The notes: generated from the letters alone by a model not told the origin. Numbered from the stretch's first letter, positions 49,723-63,032 are shown. The stretch is 64,000 nt of DNA from Dillenia suffruticosa (GCA_033439265.1 JAVTVX010000010.1:13314001-13378000); one strand, 5' to 3'. Numbers and translations: made by a program.

Positions 49723-52700
49723 ATGAATGAACCGCTTACATCAGTCTTCTACGATATGGAAGAGGAATCAAAATCAGCAACTAGTTTAGTGTTCTCTGTG
49801 AATGGAGAGAGATTTGAAGTCTCAAGTATTGACCCATCAACTACTGTGCTTGAGTTTCTGCGTACTCGGACTCGTTTCAAGAGTGTCAAGCTCGGCTGCG
49901 GCGAAGGTTTTGTTCTTTTCTGTGTCTTATGGATTTGGGTTTCTGTTCATGTGTGTATATGGTGTTTGTTGAAAGTTTCATTGTGGGTCCGTATTATGGA
50001 TTTGAAGTCTCAAGTTTTGTTGAAAGTTCATCTCGTAAATGTTTGTATCTCTGACCGTTGGAATTTTTAAACTGGGTTTCCAGATATGGTATATGGTTAT
50101 ATTTTGGCAGATTTCTATTAAAATTTATTGACCAGAAGTTGGTTGAGAATGTCCAACGTCAAGTACCTGGCTTGTTTTCTAACTCACTCTTATGTTCAAG
50201 ATATTGGGTGGGTGGTATTGGACTGTATTTCATGTAGATGCTTCCTCAAGTAAAGCATGGCACTTTATTCTATGGCTTTAATTATCTTGGCCTAACATAA
50301 TTACCGTAAATATGAGAGCTTTTATATTACACATGCCTTCTTCCTCCATCGGCAATAAAACTTAAATTGAAACTGATGTGGCCTCTGTGCAGGAGGGTGT
50401 GGTGCCTGTGTTGTTCTCGTATCAAAGTATGACCCTACAAGAGATCAAGTCGAGGATTTTACAGTTAGTTCATGTCTCACCCTTCTTTGTAGCATAAATG
50501 GATGTTCAATTACAACTACCGAAGGCCTCGGCAATAGTAAAGATGGGCTCCATCCTATCCACCAGAGATTTGCTGGTTTCCATGCTTCTCAATGTGGTTT
50601 TTGTACTCCGGGAATGTGTGTCTCTCTTTTCTCATCTCTTGTTAATGCTGAAAAAGCCCAGCGCAGGGAGCCTGCTCCAGGATTCTCAAAGCTTACGGTT
50701 CATGAGGCTGAAAAATCTATAGCAGGAAATCTTTGTCGTTGCACAGGGTATCGCCCAATTGCAGATGCCTGCAAAAGTTTTGCAGGTGATGTTGATATTG
50801 AAGATCTGGGTCTCAATTCATTTTGGAAGAAGGGAGAAAATAAAGAGGTTAAAGTAAGGAAATTACCTTTATACAATTTGAAGGAAGATATTTGTACATA
50901 TCCTGAATTCTTGAAGAGCAGAATGAAATTGGAAAAGTTTTTGGATTCTAAGAGATATCAATGGTACACTCCTGTTAAAATTGAAGAAGTTTGGGGTTTG
51001 CTGGAATGTGGTGGGGAACGAGTAAAATTAGTTGCAGGAAACACAGGTACTGGTTACTACAAGGAACTAGAGCCCTATTCGAAGTACATTGACTTAAGGT
51101 ATATCCCTGAGCTCTCAATGATAAAAAAAGATCATATGGGAATCGAAATCGGGGCAACGGTGACAATATCTAAGGCTATTTTAGCTCTGAAAGAAGAAAA
51201 TAATAGCGACTTTCCCTCTGGTGACTTGGTCTTCAGAAGAATTGCTGACCACATGGAGAAGATTGCTTCAGGATTTGTTCGAAACTCTGCTAGCATTGGG
51301 GGAAATTTGGTAATGGCCCAAAGAAATCAATTTCCATCAGATATTGCTACTGTTCTTCTGGGTGCTGGTTCAATGGTAGAGATATTTTCAGGCCACAAGC
51401 GTGAGAGGATTACACTAGAGGACTTTTTAAGGGAGCCCCCAATGAATCTGAATGGTATTCTTCTAAGTGTTTATATCCCAAGGTGGGAGCCAGCTAAGAT
51501 TAGTTCTGGAACTATTTCTAAGTTGCTTTTTGAAACGTATCGAGCTGCACCACGACCCCTAGGGAATGCACTTCCCTATCTGAATGCCGCTTTCTTGATT
51601 GATGCTTCTCCTTGCAAGGCTTCTTGTGGGTTTTTGATTAATAATATTCACTTGGCTTTTGGGGCTTATGGGATGAAACATGCAGTGAGGGCTAGGAATG
51701 TTGAGAATTTTTTAGCCGGAAAAGTACTTAATTACGGTGTTTTATATGAAGCCATTAGATTAGTTAGAGACAATGTGGTGCCTAATGATGGCATTTCACA
51801 TCCTGCGTATAGAACAAGCTTGGCTGTTGGTTATCTTTTTGATTTTCTTCATCCGCTCCTTGAAACTGGTAGCGATCTGCACGGTAGTTATCTTGAGGAT
51901 TGTGCAAATGCTTCTGTGCATATGGCTTTTGGGAGTAAAATTAGTTATGATGGGAAGGCTCCTGTCCGAGAGACAGCTTTACTATCACCCTCGAAGCAGG
52001 TAATGGAGTTAACTAGGGAGTTCTATCCAGTCGGTGAGCCACTGACAAAATCTGGAGCTGCTCTTCAAGCTTCTGGTTTGTTATACTCTTGTGTTATTGT
52101 CTATTATGAACACCAATTTTACTTTTCTAACTATGCATTTTCTGGCAATGCTAGATATTGGTTGTTAACGATACACTTGTAACTGGCTCAACAGTCTTGA
52201 AGTTCTCAGTTTAGAATAACCTGGCATAGATTCTTAGCATGACTTCTCGTCTTCCATATTATCAAAGATTCTCTCTGCTTGTAATGCCACTTGCACCCTA
52301 TAAATTGATCAATTTGTGTGAACTGATGACAACTATTATCAGAATTGGGTTTCTTTCTTTATTCATTGAGATAATGCTTATGCTGCTGGATGTAAATGCT
52401 TCTGTTTTAGGCAGGATACTATTTTGGACTATGTTTGGTAATTGATGAACTTTTCTTCTGATTCTGATACAATTATGTAGGTGAAGCTTTATTTGTGGAT
52501 GATATTCCATCTCCAACCAATTGTGTCTATGGTGCATTCATATATAGCACCAAGCCTTTAGCAAGAGTAAAGAACATTAGATTTAAGTCAGACTTGCTAC
52601 CAGATGGAGTTATTTCTATTGTTTCTTACAAAGACATCCTGGAAGGTGCAGAGAACATAGGTTCGAAGACTATATTTGGTCCTGAACCCTTATTTGCTGA

Positions 52701-55700
52701 TGATGTTACTAAGTGTGCTGGTCAGCGCCTTGCTGTAGTGGTAATTATTGATCTTGAGATACTTTAGTCGAAGGCAATTTTCTTAAAAATCTTTTGATGG
52801 GGTTTGTGCATCTAATATAGAAAAATAAACTATTCTTCAGGTTGCTGATACGCAGAAACATGCGAATTTGGCAGCAAGCGTCGCAGAAGTTGATTATGCC
52901 ATGGAAAATATGGAACCTCCCATTTTGTTTGTCAAGGAGGCTGTTGATAGGTCAAGCTTTTTTGAGGTCCCTCCTTTTTTGTATCCTAGGGAGGTGGGTG
53001 ACTTTGCAAAAGGAATGTCTGAAGCTGATCATAAGATACTGTCAGCAGAGGTGCTTCTTATATGCTTTTGTTCATAGAATTCTTCATCGTGCTGGACCCT
53101 ATCATGCAAGTAAAGCTAGTTGTATTTTGTGAGTTGCAAAGTTACTAAACTAATTTGTGCACTTTTTGGTTTCCCCCTGAATTGTGCTTTTCAGATCAAA
53201 CTTGGGTCGCAATACTATTTTTATATGGAGACACAAACTGCCCTAGCAGTGCCAGATGAAGACAATTGCATGGTGGTTTACAGTTCAATTCAGTGCCCGG
53301 AATATGCACATGATGTGATTGCTAGTTGTCTTGGTGTTCCTGGGCATAATGTTCGTGTTATTACAAGAAGGGTTGGGGGAGGCTTTGGTGGCAAGGCAAT
53401 CAGAGCTATGCCAGTGAGTATCCCGTATTATAAGTTTTATTTGAGGAATCTATGTACCTCAAGAAGTTGGGTTGCATCTATCTGTCTGTTCTTGAAGTAT
53501 GTTCATTTGTTCTAAACTGAATCTTATATCAATAGAGTGGTGACCAAGCATGCTTTCTCAGATTGATAAATCATATTCAATCTTAAGCCATGCCAAATTC
53601 TTAGGTTGGTATATTGTACACAATATCCACAAAACCAAATAAGCAAACACCATTTAGTCTCTAGGTATCCAGACCTTTTTATAACTATATATTATGAATA
53701 TTCTTTTTTTTTTTTTTTGACAGAAGAAGGTTACATTTGCTAGATTCCTTTTGCAGATAAAAAGCAATAGTATCCTAGACTCCTATCATTAGAATTACTA
53801 TTAATGCCCCTTTTTAATATTTAGTTGGCTTCCAGAGAAGAAGTTGGAGCCCCATTTTTCAAAACAATGTGCCTGATGTAGTGCTGTCACCCATTGGTTC
53901 TATGTTGTTATACTGGATGACATGCAGGATGAGTTGTTTGGTTCTAATGTGCTTATGTTTATGTTTGTTCTTTGGTTTCATTTGATACTACATATGCTTG
54001 TCATTTCAGTTAATTGATTGTGCTGCTCAGATCATGTTTCTCATTGTTAGGTCCAAAATCCTAACATGTATTGTGGACCGTGGTTTGATTCTGAAACCTT
54101 AATTAGACTTTGCCAAAGATATGCTCTCCAGGACAATGTTAAGTGAAAGACAAAAACTTAGTGGAGTTGCCTGTATTTGAGCTCTTGTACAAACATAGCT
54201 GCTTAGAAGGTTTAGATGACCTTAGGGTATGATTAATCTGTATGATCACTCTTCTATGATTAGAATGTCAAGGCTCCATGGATGGAAGAAATATAGGATA
54301 GACAAATTCCTTTTAAATTAATTCATTCCTAAAGCAATCCCTCTTATCTATGACATTCTTATGTATGCCACATGTGGAGAAGTATGGTCTTACAGGTTGT
54401 CGAACAATATATCTAGATTTTAGAATATTGATGAATGACTTTGTAACATACAATATTCAGTATTCAATTTCCAGATAATGCAATGTCAATAGTTCAAGCT
54501 GTGTAAATTCTTATTTGTTGTGAAATTATTGTTGTTGTTGTTGTTCCTTTTATTTTTCCCTTTTCCTTTTGTGCACATTTTGAGATTGGTTGGTCTCAGT
54601 TATAACATGCTCAAAGTAAGAACATCTAATGTGCCTAGGTGGCCACAGCCTGTGCCCTTGCAGCACAAAAATTACGACGTCCTGTCCGGATGTATCTTGA
54701 TCGCAAGACTGATATGATAATGGCTGGAGGAAGGCATCCTATGGAAGTAACTTATGATGTGGGCTTCAAGTCCAATGGCAAGATTACTGCCCTTCATCTT
54801 ACTATATTAATAAATGCAGGGTATAGTGTAGATATAAGCGCCATAATGCCTCACAATTTGCTGAATACGCTTAACAAGTATGATTGGGGTGCTTTATCTT
54901 TTGACATCAAAGTCTGCAGAACTAACCACACAAGTAAATCTGCTATGCGGGCACCAGGGGAGGTGCAGGGCTCTTTTATTGCTGAAGCAGTGATTGAACA
55001 TGTAGCATCTACTCTTTCCGTGGATGTCGATTCTGTCAGGGACAGAAATCTCCACACTTTCCACAGCCTTAGCTTATTTCATGAGAGCAGTGCTGGTGAA
55101 GCTATTGAGTATACTCTGACTTCAATTTGGGATAAGTTGGCCAATTCATCTAGCTTTAACCAAAGGAAGGAGATTGTCAATCAGTTCAACTGCAGTAATA
55201 AATGGAAGAAAAGGGGTATTTCTCGGGTACCTGTTATTCATGAAGTTACAGTAAGACCAACTCCTGGGAAAGTTAGCATTTTTAGTGATGGGTCTGTTGT
55301 TGTCGAATGTGGAGGCGTTGAGATTGGCCAGGGGCTCTATACAAAGGTAAAACAGATGGCTGCATATGCTCTCAAACTAATCCAATGTGATGAAGCAGGT
55401 GACTTTTTGGAGAGAGTGCGGGTCATACAGGCAGATAGTTTGAGCTTGATCCAAGGGGGATTTACAGCTGGAAGCACCTCGTCAGAGTCAAGTTGTGAAG
55501 CTGTTAGACTTTGCTGCAATGTCTTGGTTGAAAGACTGACTCCTGTTAAAGTTAGGTTGCAGGAACAAGTAGGCTCTGTAACCTGGGATATGTTAGTACG
55601 CCAGGTAGTTTTCCTTATTTTGGTTTTTCAGTTGGTTGCGTTGGATATCATAACTGTAAGAAAGGAATTGTTCGTCATTCACTGCATTTATTACATATTC

Positions 55701-56465
55701 TGAAGAAATGTGTTGTTCATTTTATTTTTTATTTTTTGCTTAAATGCAGGCCTATATGCAAGCAGTGAATATGTCAGCAAGTTCATTTTATGTACCCGAG
55801 TTCAGTTCCATGTCATACTTAAACTATGGTGCTGCTGTTAGTGAGGTCAGCATAGTTGTCAAATACATATCTTGTGATGCATATCTAAGTAGAGGTATTT
55901 CGTGTGAATCTTGCGTCCATATCTTAAATGAAATTTTTATCCTATGACGCACAATAAATGTTACAACATGATACGTGTTTATGATACAGGATACCTTTCC
56001 ATCACAATTTTTTCTTTCCAAAATAATAATAAAAAAATTATTTTGGCATTTTCTTAGAAATTTACTTTGGTTTGTAGTATTCCCTCAACCATTTTTGGCT
56101 TTTCCGAGTCTTAGGTTTACAATGAGAGCCCATTTTTTTGTATTCCTTTTAACTTTTCAGACTCTTAAGAATATTAAAATACATATGTGTATATAATAAA
56201 TATATGCATTATCTTTAATGCCATGATTTACTTAGAAATATGTATTACCATTTTTAAGTAGACTTTTTTCTAGAAGTATGATTAGCTTTAGGAAATTTAG
56301 AAAATAAAAGTAAAAAAGACACGTGCGAGGAAAAGAAAATGATTATGCTAGGAAGTTGCTGCCTAGCTTATTTCAGTATCCGTTAAAAGTCTACTTAACA
56401 TTTTAATGCTACTATCATATTTCTTAAGGATATATATTCATAAAATCAGTTCTTTATTATGTAAA

Positions 56466-56508
<43 letters not shown>

Positions 56509-58027
56509 AAAAAAAAAAGGAAACCTTAGAAGGTATGATAGAATACATTACAATTTGAAGAAATGCCCAATTTGACAACTATGGACGTGAATTTGTCCAT
56601 GACAAGTTTCCCCTTTTTCTTCTTGTAGATTCTTATTGTCTTTCAGCTGTTTGGCTGAGCCCTCCTTGCTCAACTTGACACCATAGCATGCTATCAAGGT
56701 TGAAAAACTTGCCCTGAATATACTTGAAAAAACATGTTTCCTGCTATATCACATTCTAAAAATTTCAGGTTGAAGTAAATCTTCTGACTGGGGAAACAAC
56801 AATTCTGCAATCAGACATTATCTATGACTGCGGACAGAGCCTCAATCCTGCTGTGGATTTAGGACAGGTTTGTGGAAGCGAACTACTTCTATTTAAGATT
56901 CTAGTGGTAGCTGCCAGCTTCTCGTGTTGTGTTCACATATTTGGTTGGCTGCTTTTAAGTGTTGATGTATTACCTTTCAAGGTCATAATTTTTCTACATT
57001 CAGATAAGTCTGTTGACTTTGTTATAGAGTTATAATCCTTGAAGTTTCATTTTGCAGATTGAAGGTGCTTTTGTTCAAGGAATTGGGTTTTTTATGCTCG
57101 AAGAGTATCTGACAAATGCAGATGGATTGGTGGTTTCAGATGGCACATGGACATACAAGATCCCAACAATTGACACAATTCCTAAACAATTCAATGTTGA
57201 GATTCTGAATAGTGGACATCACCATAAAAGAGTTCTCTCTTCGAAAGGTTCATTTCCATATTTCATCCCATGAGTTAGTTCTTCAAGTTCTGTTCATCTT
57301 AAACTGGCTGGATGACTCGATTCATTCATCAAACCAACACAATTTAGAATAAGCAATTGACAAGGACAGCAAATTACACCCTGAAAGTTAAAATTTCAGT
57401 TCATCACTTCTTTTCAATGATTCCCACCGGTCTTATTATGTAAGCCTTGGGACACTAACTAATGAATAGAAATTCTATAAGGGTTCAGTGGTTGTTGGTA
57501 AACATACTAAACCATATGCCGAGTTGTTCCATTTTAGACATGCATGGGGTCACACATGCTTATACATATAATGGCATTCGTCCAGATATGGACTGCATTG
57601 TAACCATGGCCTTAGCTGATACTTTAACTCTTCAGATTCCCTCTTGTAACCTGTGTGGTTTGTATCGATTTGTTCTACCTCACAGATTACTTAAGCAATT
57701 ATGATCGGCTTCTCTGATTGCATGATTAAATACATTACTATGTGCTTCAACTATGTTATGGCTCAGCATACATAGTAGCATAACCACAACTATAAACATT
57801 GTTGTGCAGCTTCTGGCGAGCCACCATTACTTCTAGCAGTTTCAATTCACTGTGCAACCAGAGCTGCAATTAGAGAAGCCAGGAAACAGATCCTTTCTTG
57901 GAGGCGCATAGATATATCTGATTCTCCATTCCAGCTAGAGGTCCCTGCAACAATGCCCATAGTTAAAAGTCATTGTGGACTTGATATCGTGGAGACTTAC
58001 CTCAGCACCTTGCTTTCAAGTAAGTAG
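49723..58027 (+). CDS. Molybdenum aldehyde oxidase (abscisic-aldehyde / indole-3-acetaldehyde oxidase family)
   Basis: Ten exons: 49723-49906, 50393-52075, 52481-52740, 52841-53050, 53195-53413, 54639-55604, 55750-55845, 56769-56867, 57058-57247 and 57810-58027. They sum to 4125 nt (1374 aa), the normal family length. The N-terminal 2Fe-2S domain has Cys59, Cys64, Cys67 and Cys89; the second cluster has Cys129, Cys132, Cys176 and Cys178 (CGFCTPGM, CRCTGYRP). The FAD domain follows (KLVAGNTGTGYYKELEPY, SASIGGNLVMAQRNQFPSDI). The C-terminal molybdopterin domain includes VGGGFGGKAIRA, RAPGEVQGSF, VEIGQGLYTKV and GSTSSESSCEA, the last with the expected active-site Glu. Such cytosolic enzymes make abscisic acid from its aldehyde, or oxidise indole-acetaldehyde and other aldehydes; substrate cannot be read from sequence. 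All junctions are GT-AG and no lesion is seen. Confidence 0.96.
56469..56506. repeat. (GA)n microsatellite
   Basis: An AG dinucleotide run in an intron of the aldehyde oxidase gene, between exons 7 and 8. Confidence 0.9.
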
Positions 58028-58535
58028 AAGTATCCTTGAGTTACAGTTTGTATATTAGAATATGGGGATCATAAGGCCATCCCCATGGTATTGAATAACT
58101 ACCGTTGTCAAGAAGTGTTTGGCAATGCCACTTTAAATGAGGCAACAAATGTAACATAAATTATGTATGAATAAAAGAGGCACAGCCCAATTGTCTTTGC
58201 ACATTTTAGGTTAATCAGCGTCATATTATTGGCAGGATTTGCTATTAGTTGCTTCACCTTTATTAGTTGCAGATATTGTGGCGGGGATAAAGGAATTTGT
58301 CGATAGTATTTGGTTAGTTTCTTGCCTTAGAACTACTTGGCTGCATAAGGAAAAGATGCTCTGGAGGTTGGTTTTCTTTGCCTAACTTTACAACCAGAGG
58401 AAGCGTCAAAACTAACTTCATTGTCATGGACCAGTTACAGATAATGCTGCTTTCTTTTGTGGCTGCATGTTGAAGATGATGACATGGTGGGGTCAGAGTT
58501 TTCTGATTTCCTTGGATAGTTCTATGCAGGTTGTG

Positions 58536-58757
58536 TGTTTGTAATTAATTTTTTTTTTTTTGTATTATATCAATTGGTATTCAGAGTCATACTCCAACTA
58601 ATCCGATCCGGAATTTATAGTGGCCCATTTAAGCGGATACCCTTCTAACGTAATCTGTTTTATACTCAAATCGCGAGTCGAACTCGTGACCTTGATTAAG
58701 GGATTTAACACTATATCCTATTAGGTCAACTGATCATTGGTATGTTTGTAATTAATT
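58536..58757 (-). mobile_element. SINE family A, copy 2
   Basis: The minus-strand body 58551-58742 reads, in its own sense, CCAATGATCAGTTGACCTAA (A-box-like), ACGAGTTCGACTCGCG (B box, GTTCGANNC) and ends in a poly(A). It is bounded by a perfect 15-bp target duplication TGTTTGTAATTAATT at 58536-58550 and 58743-58757. This is the best preserved copy of the family here. Confidence 0.9.
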
Positions 58758-59002
58758 CAGTATAACTGAAGACCAACACAGTCGCGAGAAATAGATCTGT
58801 TCTTCAAGATTTGGTTTGGTTTTAAGGAGTCTCCTGATTTCCAAAGCCTCCCAGGATCATACCCCTTCAGGTGCGTGCCAACACCTAGGCTTTTTCTGTG
58901 AACAGTTTATGACCGTTGACTTGATGGACTTGCTTGCCATACACCCAAAGAGTGGCAGATGAGATTGGAGGAGAGAAACTAAAACATTTTATATGACAAT
59001 TC

Positions 59003-59219
59003 AAAATGAGAGAAAGAAATCAACTTATGAAAGTTTAGTTGGTTTGGAGATTGACGTTCTTTAATCATGGTAGGGAGTTCGATCTCTTATGAGAACAGAA
59101 AAATCATTATTGGGAGATCTGTCCCCTTAATTGGGTCATGCAAGTGATATTAGTCGGGATGAATTTCTGGATATTGGGTTGGTGGCCCAATCATAGTACC
59201 AAAAAAATGAGAGAAAGAA
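59003..59219 (+). mobile_element. SINE family B, copy 1
   Basis: Body of about 189 bp (59019-59207). It has an A-box-like TTTAGTTGGTTTGGAGATTG, a B box GGGAGTTCGATCTCT about 50 bases later, and a short 3' A-run. A perfect 16-bp target duplication AAAATGAGAGAAAGAA flanks it at 59003-59018 and 59204-59219. The 3' body reads GATATTAGTCGGGATGAATT and TGGATATTGG, shared with copy 2. Confidence 0.9.
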
Positions 59220-60104
59220 TAATTATTTTTTAAAATAATACAAAAATTTCAATCATTACACACTTTGCAAATCCCCAACCTACGAAATTAGTATGAAGCA
59301 AACGATATATGGATATATGGATTCACGGGATAGAGAAATAAAAACCTTTGTTTTAAAAAATTCAAAAATAATATTTTCTTTTTCTCGGCACAACCAAACA
59401 AAATTGAGATATTATGACAAAAACTAAGGCGGTTTTTGATGGGTGTGAACATGAAACTTGCCTTTTTTTTTTGTCTGTGAGTATCGATGTTGCAGGTTTC
59501 GATTCTACGATGTAAGAATTTTCAATCAGATCGGAGGTTGCAAATCATAAACTCATTTGATTTTTTTAAACACCGACAACGTTTTCTGTTTGTGGTGGCT
59601 GTGAAGAAGTTGAACGGAATCTTGAGACCACAGCAAATATCTACTTTGAGGGATTCTTATTTCTCGACTGCTACTGCTGCTTCAACCCAATGTACTTCTC
59701 TTTTAGGTTTACCAAATCAACCCCCTCTTTTCTTTTTTTTTTTAATTTAATGAGAATAAAAAAAATTGAATTTTAAAGAGTAAAAGTGGGGTTTCCAAAA
59801 TTATTTAGGGATTTTTTTTTAACACAATCAAAGATTGTTCTTTTTGGAGAATGAAAAAGCAAATTTCAAAATTTTAAGCAGAAAGGAAATTGCTCAAAAG
59901 TGAAATTTCAATATTAATTGTTTTGTCGGGAGAATATTGTGGTTTTTCTTTTTCATTTTTTTGCGTGTCTTTGCTCTAAGGTTCCAACAATTACATTGGA
60001 GGTGCTTCGTCAAAATTCTAGGTTGTCTAGTGCTTTCGTATTTTTTTTCTAAGAACGAAATTGAAGGGGCTTTGTTCTCTGGTCTCCTTGGACAAGAAAT
60101 GGTG

Positions 60105-60311
60105 ATAAAGGAAAAGGGACTGACATATGTTGGTGTCGGTGGGAAGGATACCTTCGTTTTTTAACTAAGTTGAGAGTTCGAATGGAAAAAACATTGTTGG
60201 GAGAGGACCCCCCTCAATTGAGGTCGGACAGACTTCTCGGTCTGAATTAGTTGGGATAAAACTCTGGATTCCGGACGGTAAAATTACCCAAAAAAAATAA
60301 AGGAAAAGGGA
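60105..60311 (+). mobile_element. SINE family B, copy 2
   Basis: Body 60120-60296. It has an A-box-like TATGTTGGTGTCGGTGGGAA, a B box GAGAGTTCGAATGG, then CCTCAATTGAGGTCGGACAG, GAATTAGTTGGGATAAAACT and CTGGATTCCGG, ending in an A-run. A perfect 15-bp target duplication ATAAAGGAAAAGGGA flanks it at 60105-60119 and 60297-60311. It is about 70-75 percent similar to copy 1 by eye, so the two insertions come from different subfamily members or differ in age. Confidence 0.9.
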
Positions 60312-62650
60312 TTCTCAAACTTAGTATGTATTTTTTCAGGTGCAACGATTAAAGAGTGCTGCTAGATCAAAATCAAATACCTACATGCTAGATCAAAATC
60401 CTTGATTTTTTTTTTTCTCTGGGATGTTTCTGTTTCGTGGGTTTCCAAATTTTATAGGGGAAATTTATTGATTTAGAGTCATAAGATCTGAATTTTTTTA
60501 TTTAAAATTTTGAATTTAAATCTTAAAAAAATAAAAAATCAACATTGGGAGAGTTCGATTCTTAATATATCCAACAATTAGCTTAAAATGAAAAAGTGGG
60601 GTCGGATATTGAAGAAAAAAAAAAAAAAACAGTAACGGGAATCCATTGACGCAATCAATTCTGCAAGTGCATAAAATTTGTTTTAATAAGTAAAAATCAG
60701 GTGATTCCATCAAATGGGTTACAATGAATTTATCAGGTCTAACTGCATTTTACCTTGCAAAATCCAAGGAAGAAAAGTACGTGTGAAAGGGCAGGAAAAG
60801 TGGTGACTTTGAAGTGGGAGCTTTAAAGTGGGAACTTTGATGTTGTTGGCTTCTGCAACGGTAACATGTTTTGACCTTCTCAAAAACAGAGCCGTCGAAA
60901 TGTGACCGTTGCACATCCCTCCATTTTATCGAGATTTAAAATCTTAGCTTTTCAAAGTCCACAGAACTATTCCACCATTTTTTTGATGCAACGGTCTTTT
61001 GGAATAATAATAATAATAACAGGCAATACAATCTCTCCCTCAAAGGAAACAGAGCAATTGATTAACAAAGGGATTAGAAACAAGCTGGGTGTAAACCATA
61101 TTGATAATGTCAATAGTATATTAAAAATTATGGTTCTATTCCAAGAAGACAATCATATAATATATATATATATTCCTGATATATGTGGATTCAAAGAGAA
61201 CCCATCCTCTATCTTTCACCATCAATAACCTGCAATTATGGGTAATAATTATAAATTTGAAAGGGGGAGAAGCAAGAGGACTTTTGGTTGCATCTCATGA
61301 TTGTGCAGATGTACCGTGAAAGGAGAACTGTGGCAGAATGAGTAAGCTTTTACATTGATGCTCATGAATCCCACAAGTTATGTCCCTTCAATTGGCTCAA
61401 CCACATTTTTTTCTGTCAAGTGAAAAGGGAGGTGGGAGGTAATCATTTTAGTACTATTTTTTAGATAACACCTTTTATTGATTATAAAATATCAATTTAA
61501 ATTATAATCACTATTTTTAAAATAAATAAGGCCAAGTTTATCATAATTAAATTAATCCTGCAAAGGGGAAAATCTTAGTATTAATTAGATAAATGGTCAT
61601 TATTTACAAATAAATTTTACATTTTATTTTATTGTAGTATAAGAATTTAATTGAATTTGGGATTTTTAATTTTTAATTTTTAATGTTAAATATAGAAATA
61701 AATTGTTCAGGAACGAAGCGAGTTTACTTTTTTATTTGATACTGATCAAACGAAAACGAAAACGAAATCAATTAATTTTGGACTTGTATTATGAGATTGT
61801 GTATTTTGAAGAATTCTGCCACAACCTGTCCTAAATCTGGATAAAAGAGTAGGGTTGTGGTAGGTTGATAACCAACGTAAAATATTTTGTCAAATAAAAA
61901 ATGAGAGACAAATATATAAATACTTTTAGGGCGTTTTTCTTCGGCGATGTATCATATCGGATCCAAATTATTAGATCTAAGACTCGATTTATTGTTATTT
62001 AATCACGAGACCGTGTATCATCCTAATGCAACCGGGCGATGAGTTTAGAGAGACCAAGAGGGAGAAAACAGAGGGAAGAGAGAAATGGGAGAGGATTGCA
62101 TAGAGAGAGAGAGAAATTGATGGGTTGAGAGAGAAATGAAATTAAAATAAGAAAAATAAATAAACAAACTTTTTTGTGGGTTAAGAAAGAAAAATTTTGA
62201 GGGAGAGATTTTAAAAAATATTTAAAAATTTTTGAGGTTGTTTGGGTACGGTACTATGGTCATATTTAAACGTTAAAGAGTGAGGTCGGCGTTGCATACT
62301 CCGTCCTTTTCTTTTCTTTTTCTCTTTTTGCGTTTTTGGACTTAAAAGGAGAATTTTAGATCATGGAGCCTTTCATGTTTCATTGATTTTTTTCACTTGT
62401 CAAGACTTTGGATTGGAGGAGATATCCGAATTTATCTGAATTTTTGTTGCCGACTTTCATCCCAAGACACATGCAACTGCAAGTCTGACCTGCCCAGAGA
62501 ATATTTTTTTTTGGGAATAGCGAGAACATATTGGTTTTATAAAAAATAAAATAAAAACAGGATTCAAGAAAGCATACCCATTTTCTATAAGTGTCTTGTT
62601 CAAACCTCAATCTCGCACAAAACACAAGAGAGGAGGACTAGACAAAATTA

Positions 62651-62670
62651 CACACACACACACACACACA

Positions 62671-62706
<36 letters not shown>

Positions 62707-62744
62707 CCCTCCCTCCCTCCCTCCCTCCCTCCCTCCCTCCCTCC
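62651..62744. repeat. Compound microsatellite (CA)n(CT)n(CTCC)n
   Basis: About 11 CA units, then about 15 CT units, then nine or ten CCCT/CTCC units run head to tail. The array lies in the presumed 5' leader of the GH3 gene, immediately upstream of its leader intron. Confidence 0.95.
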
Positions 62745-62774
62745 GTTGTCTGGGTCTCTGTGGATGCTCAACAA

Positions 62775-63032
62775 GTAAGTTCAAGTTCAAATCTACTTTA
62801 CTTGCTATACAATTGAACAAAACAATGCGGGTTTTCTTGCAATGTTTTGCACATTATTCAAATGTGTTTTACCTTACTCGTAATAATGTTCGTCCTCTCT
62901 TTTCTTTTCTTTCTTTCTTGCTTCCAAGCTTTGTTTCTGGAAAACTTGAATGTCTCTTTGTTTTTTCTTTAACGGGTAAAATGTTTGTTCTGAGTTTTCT
63001 TATCCCATTCTTTCTTTTTAGTTCTTGAGCAG
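62775..63032 (+). promoter_or_regulatory. Probable 5'UTR intron of the GH3 gene
   Basis: A strong donor (CAACAA/GTAAGT at 62775) and an acceptor (TTGAGCAG/GAGATAG at 63032) bracket 258 bases just before the start codon at 63058. The T-rich interior fits a plant intron. This is inferred from splice signals only. Confidence 0.5.

Larger units (their letters stand above)
58028..62640. other. Intergenic region rich in SINEs
   Basis: The first few hundred bases should hold the aldehyde oxidase 3'UTR. Three SINE insertions (58551, 59019 and 60120) lie within 1.8 kb. The rest is AT-rich; open frames such as 59487-59750 have no recognisable domain and are not called. Confidence 0.55.

Noticed and set aside
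59487-59750. 87-codon plus-strand frame upstream of family B copy 2
   Set aside because: It ends in a Phe run from a T-tract, has no domain, and no flanking exons.
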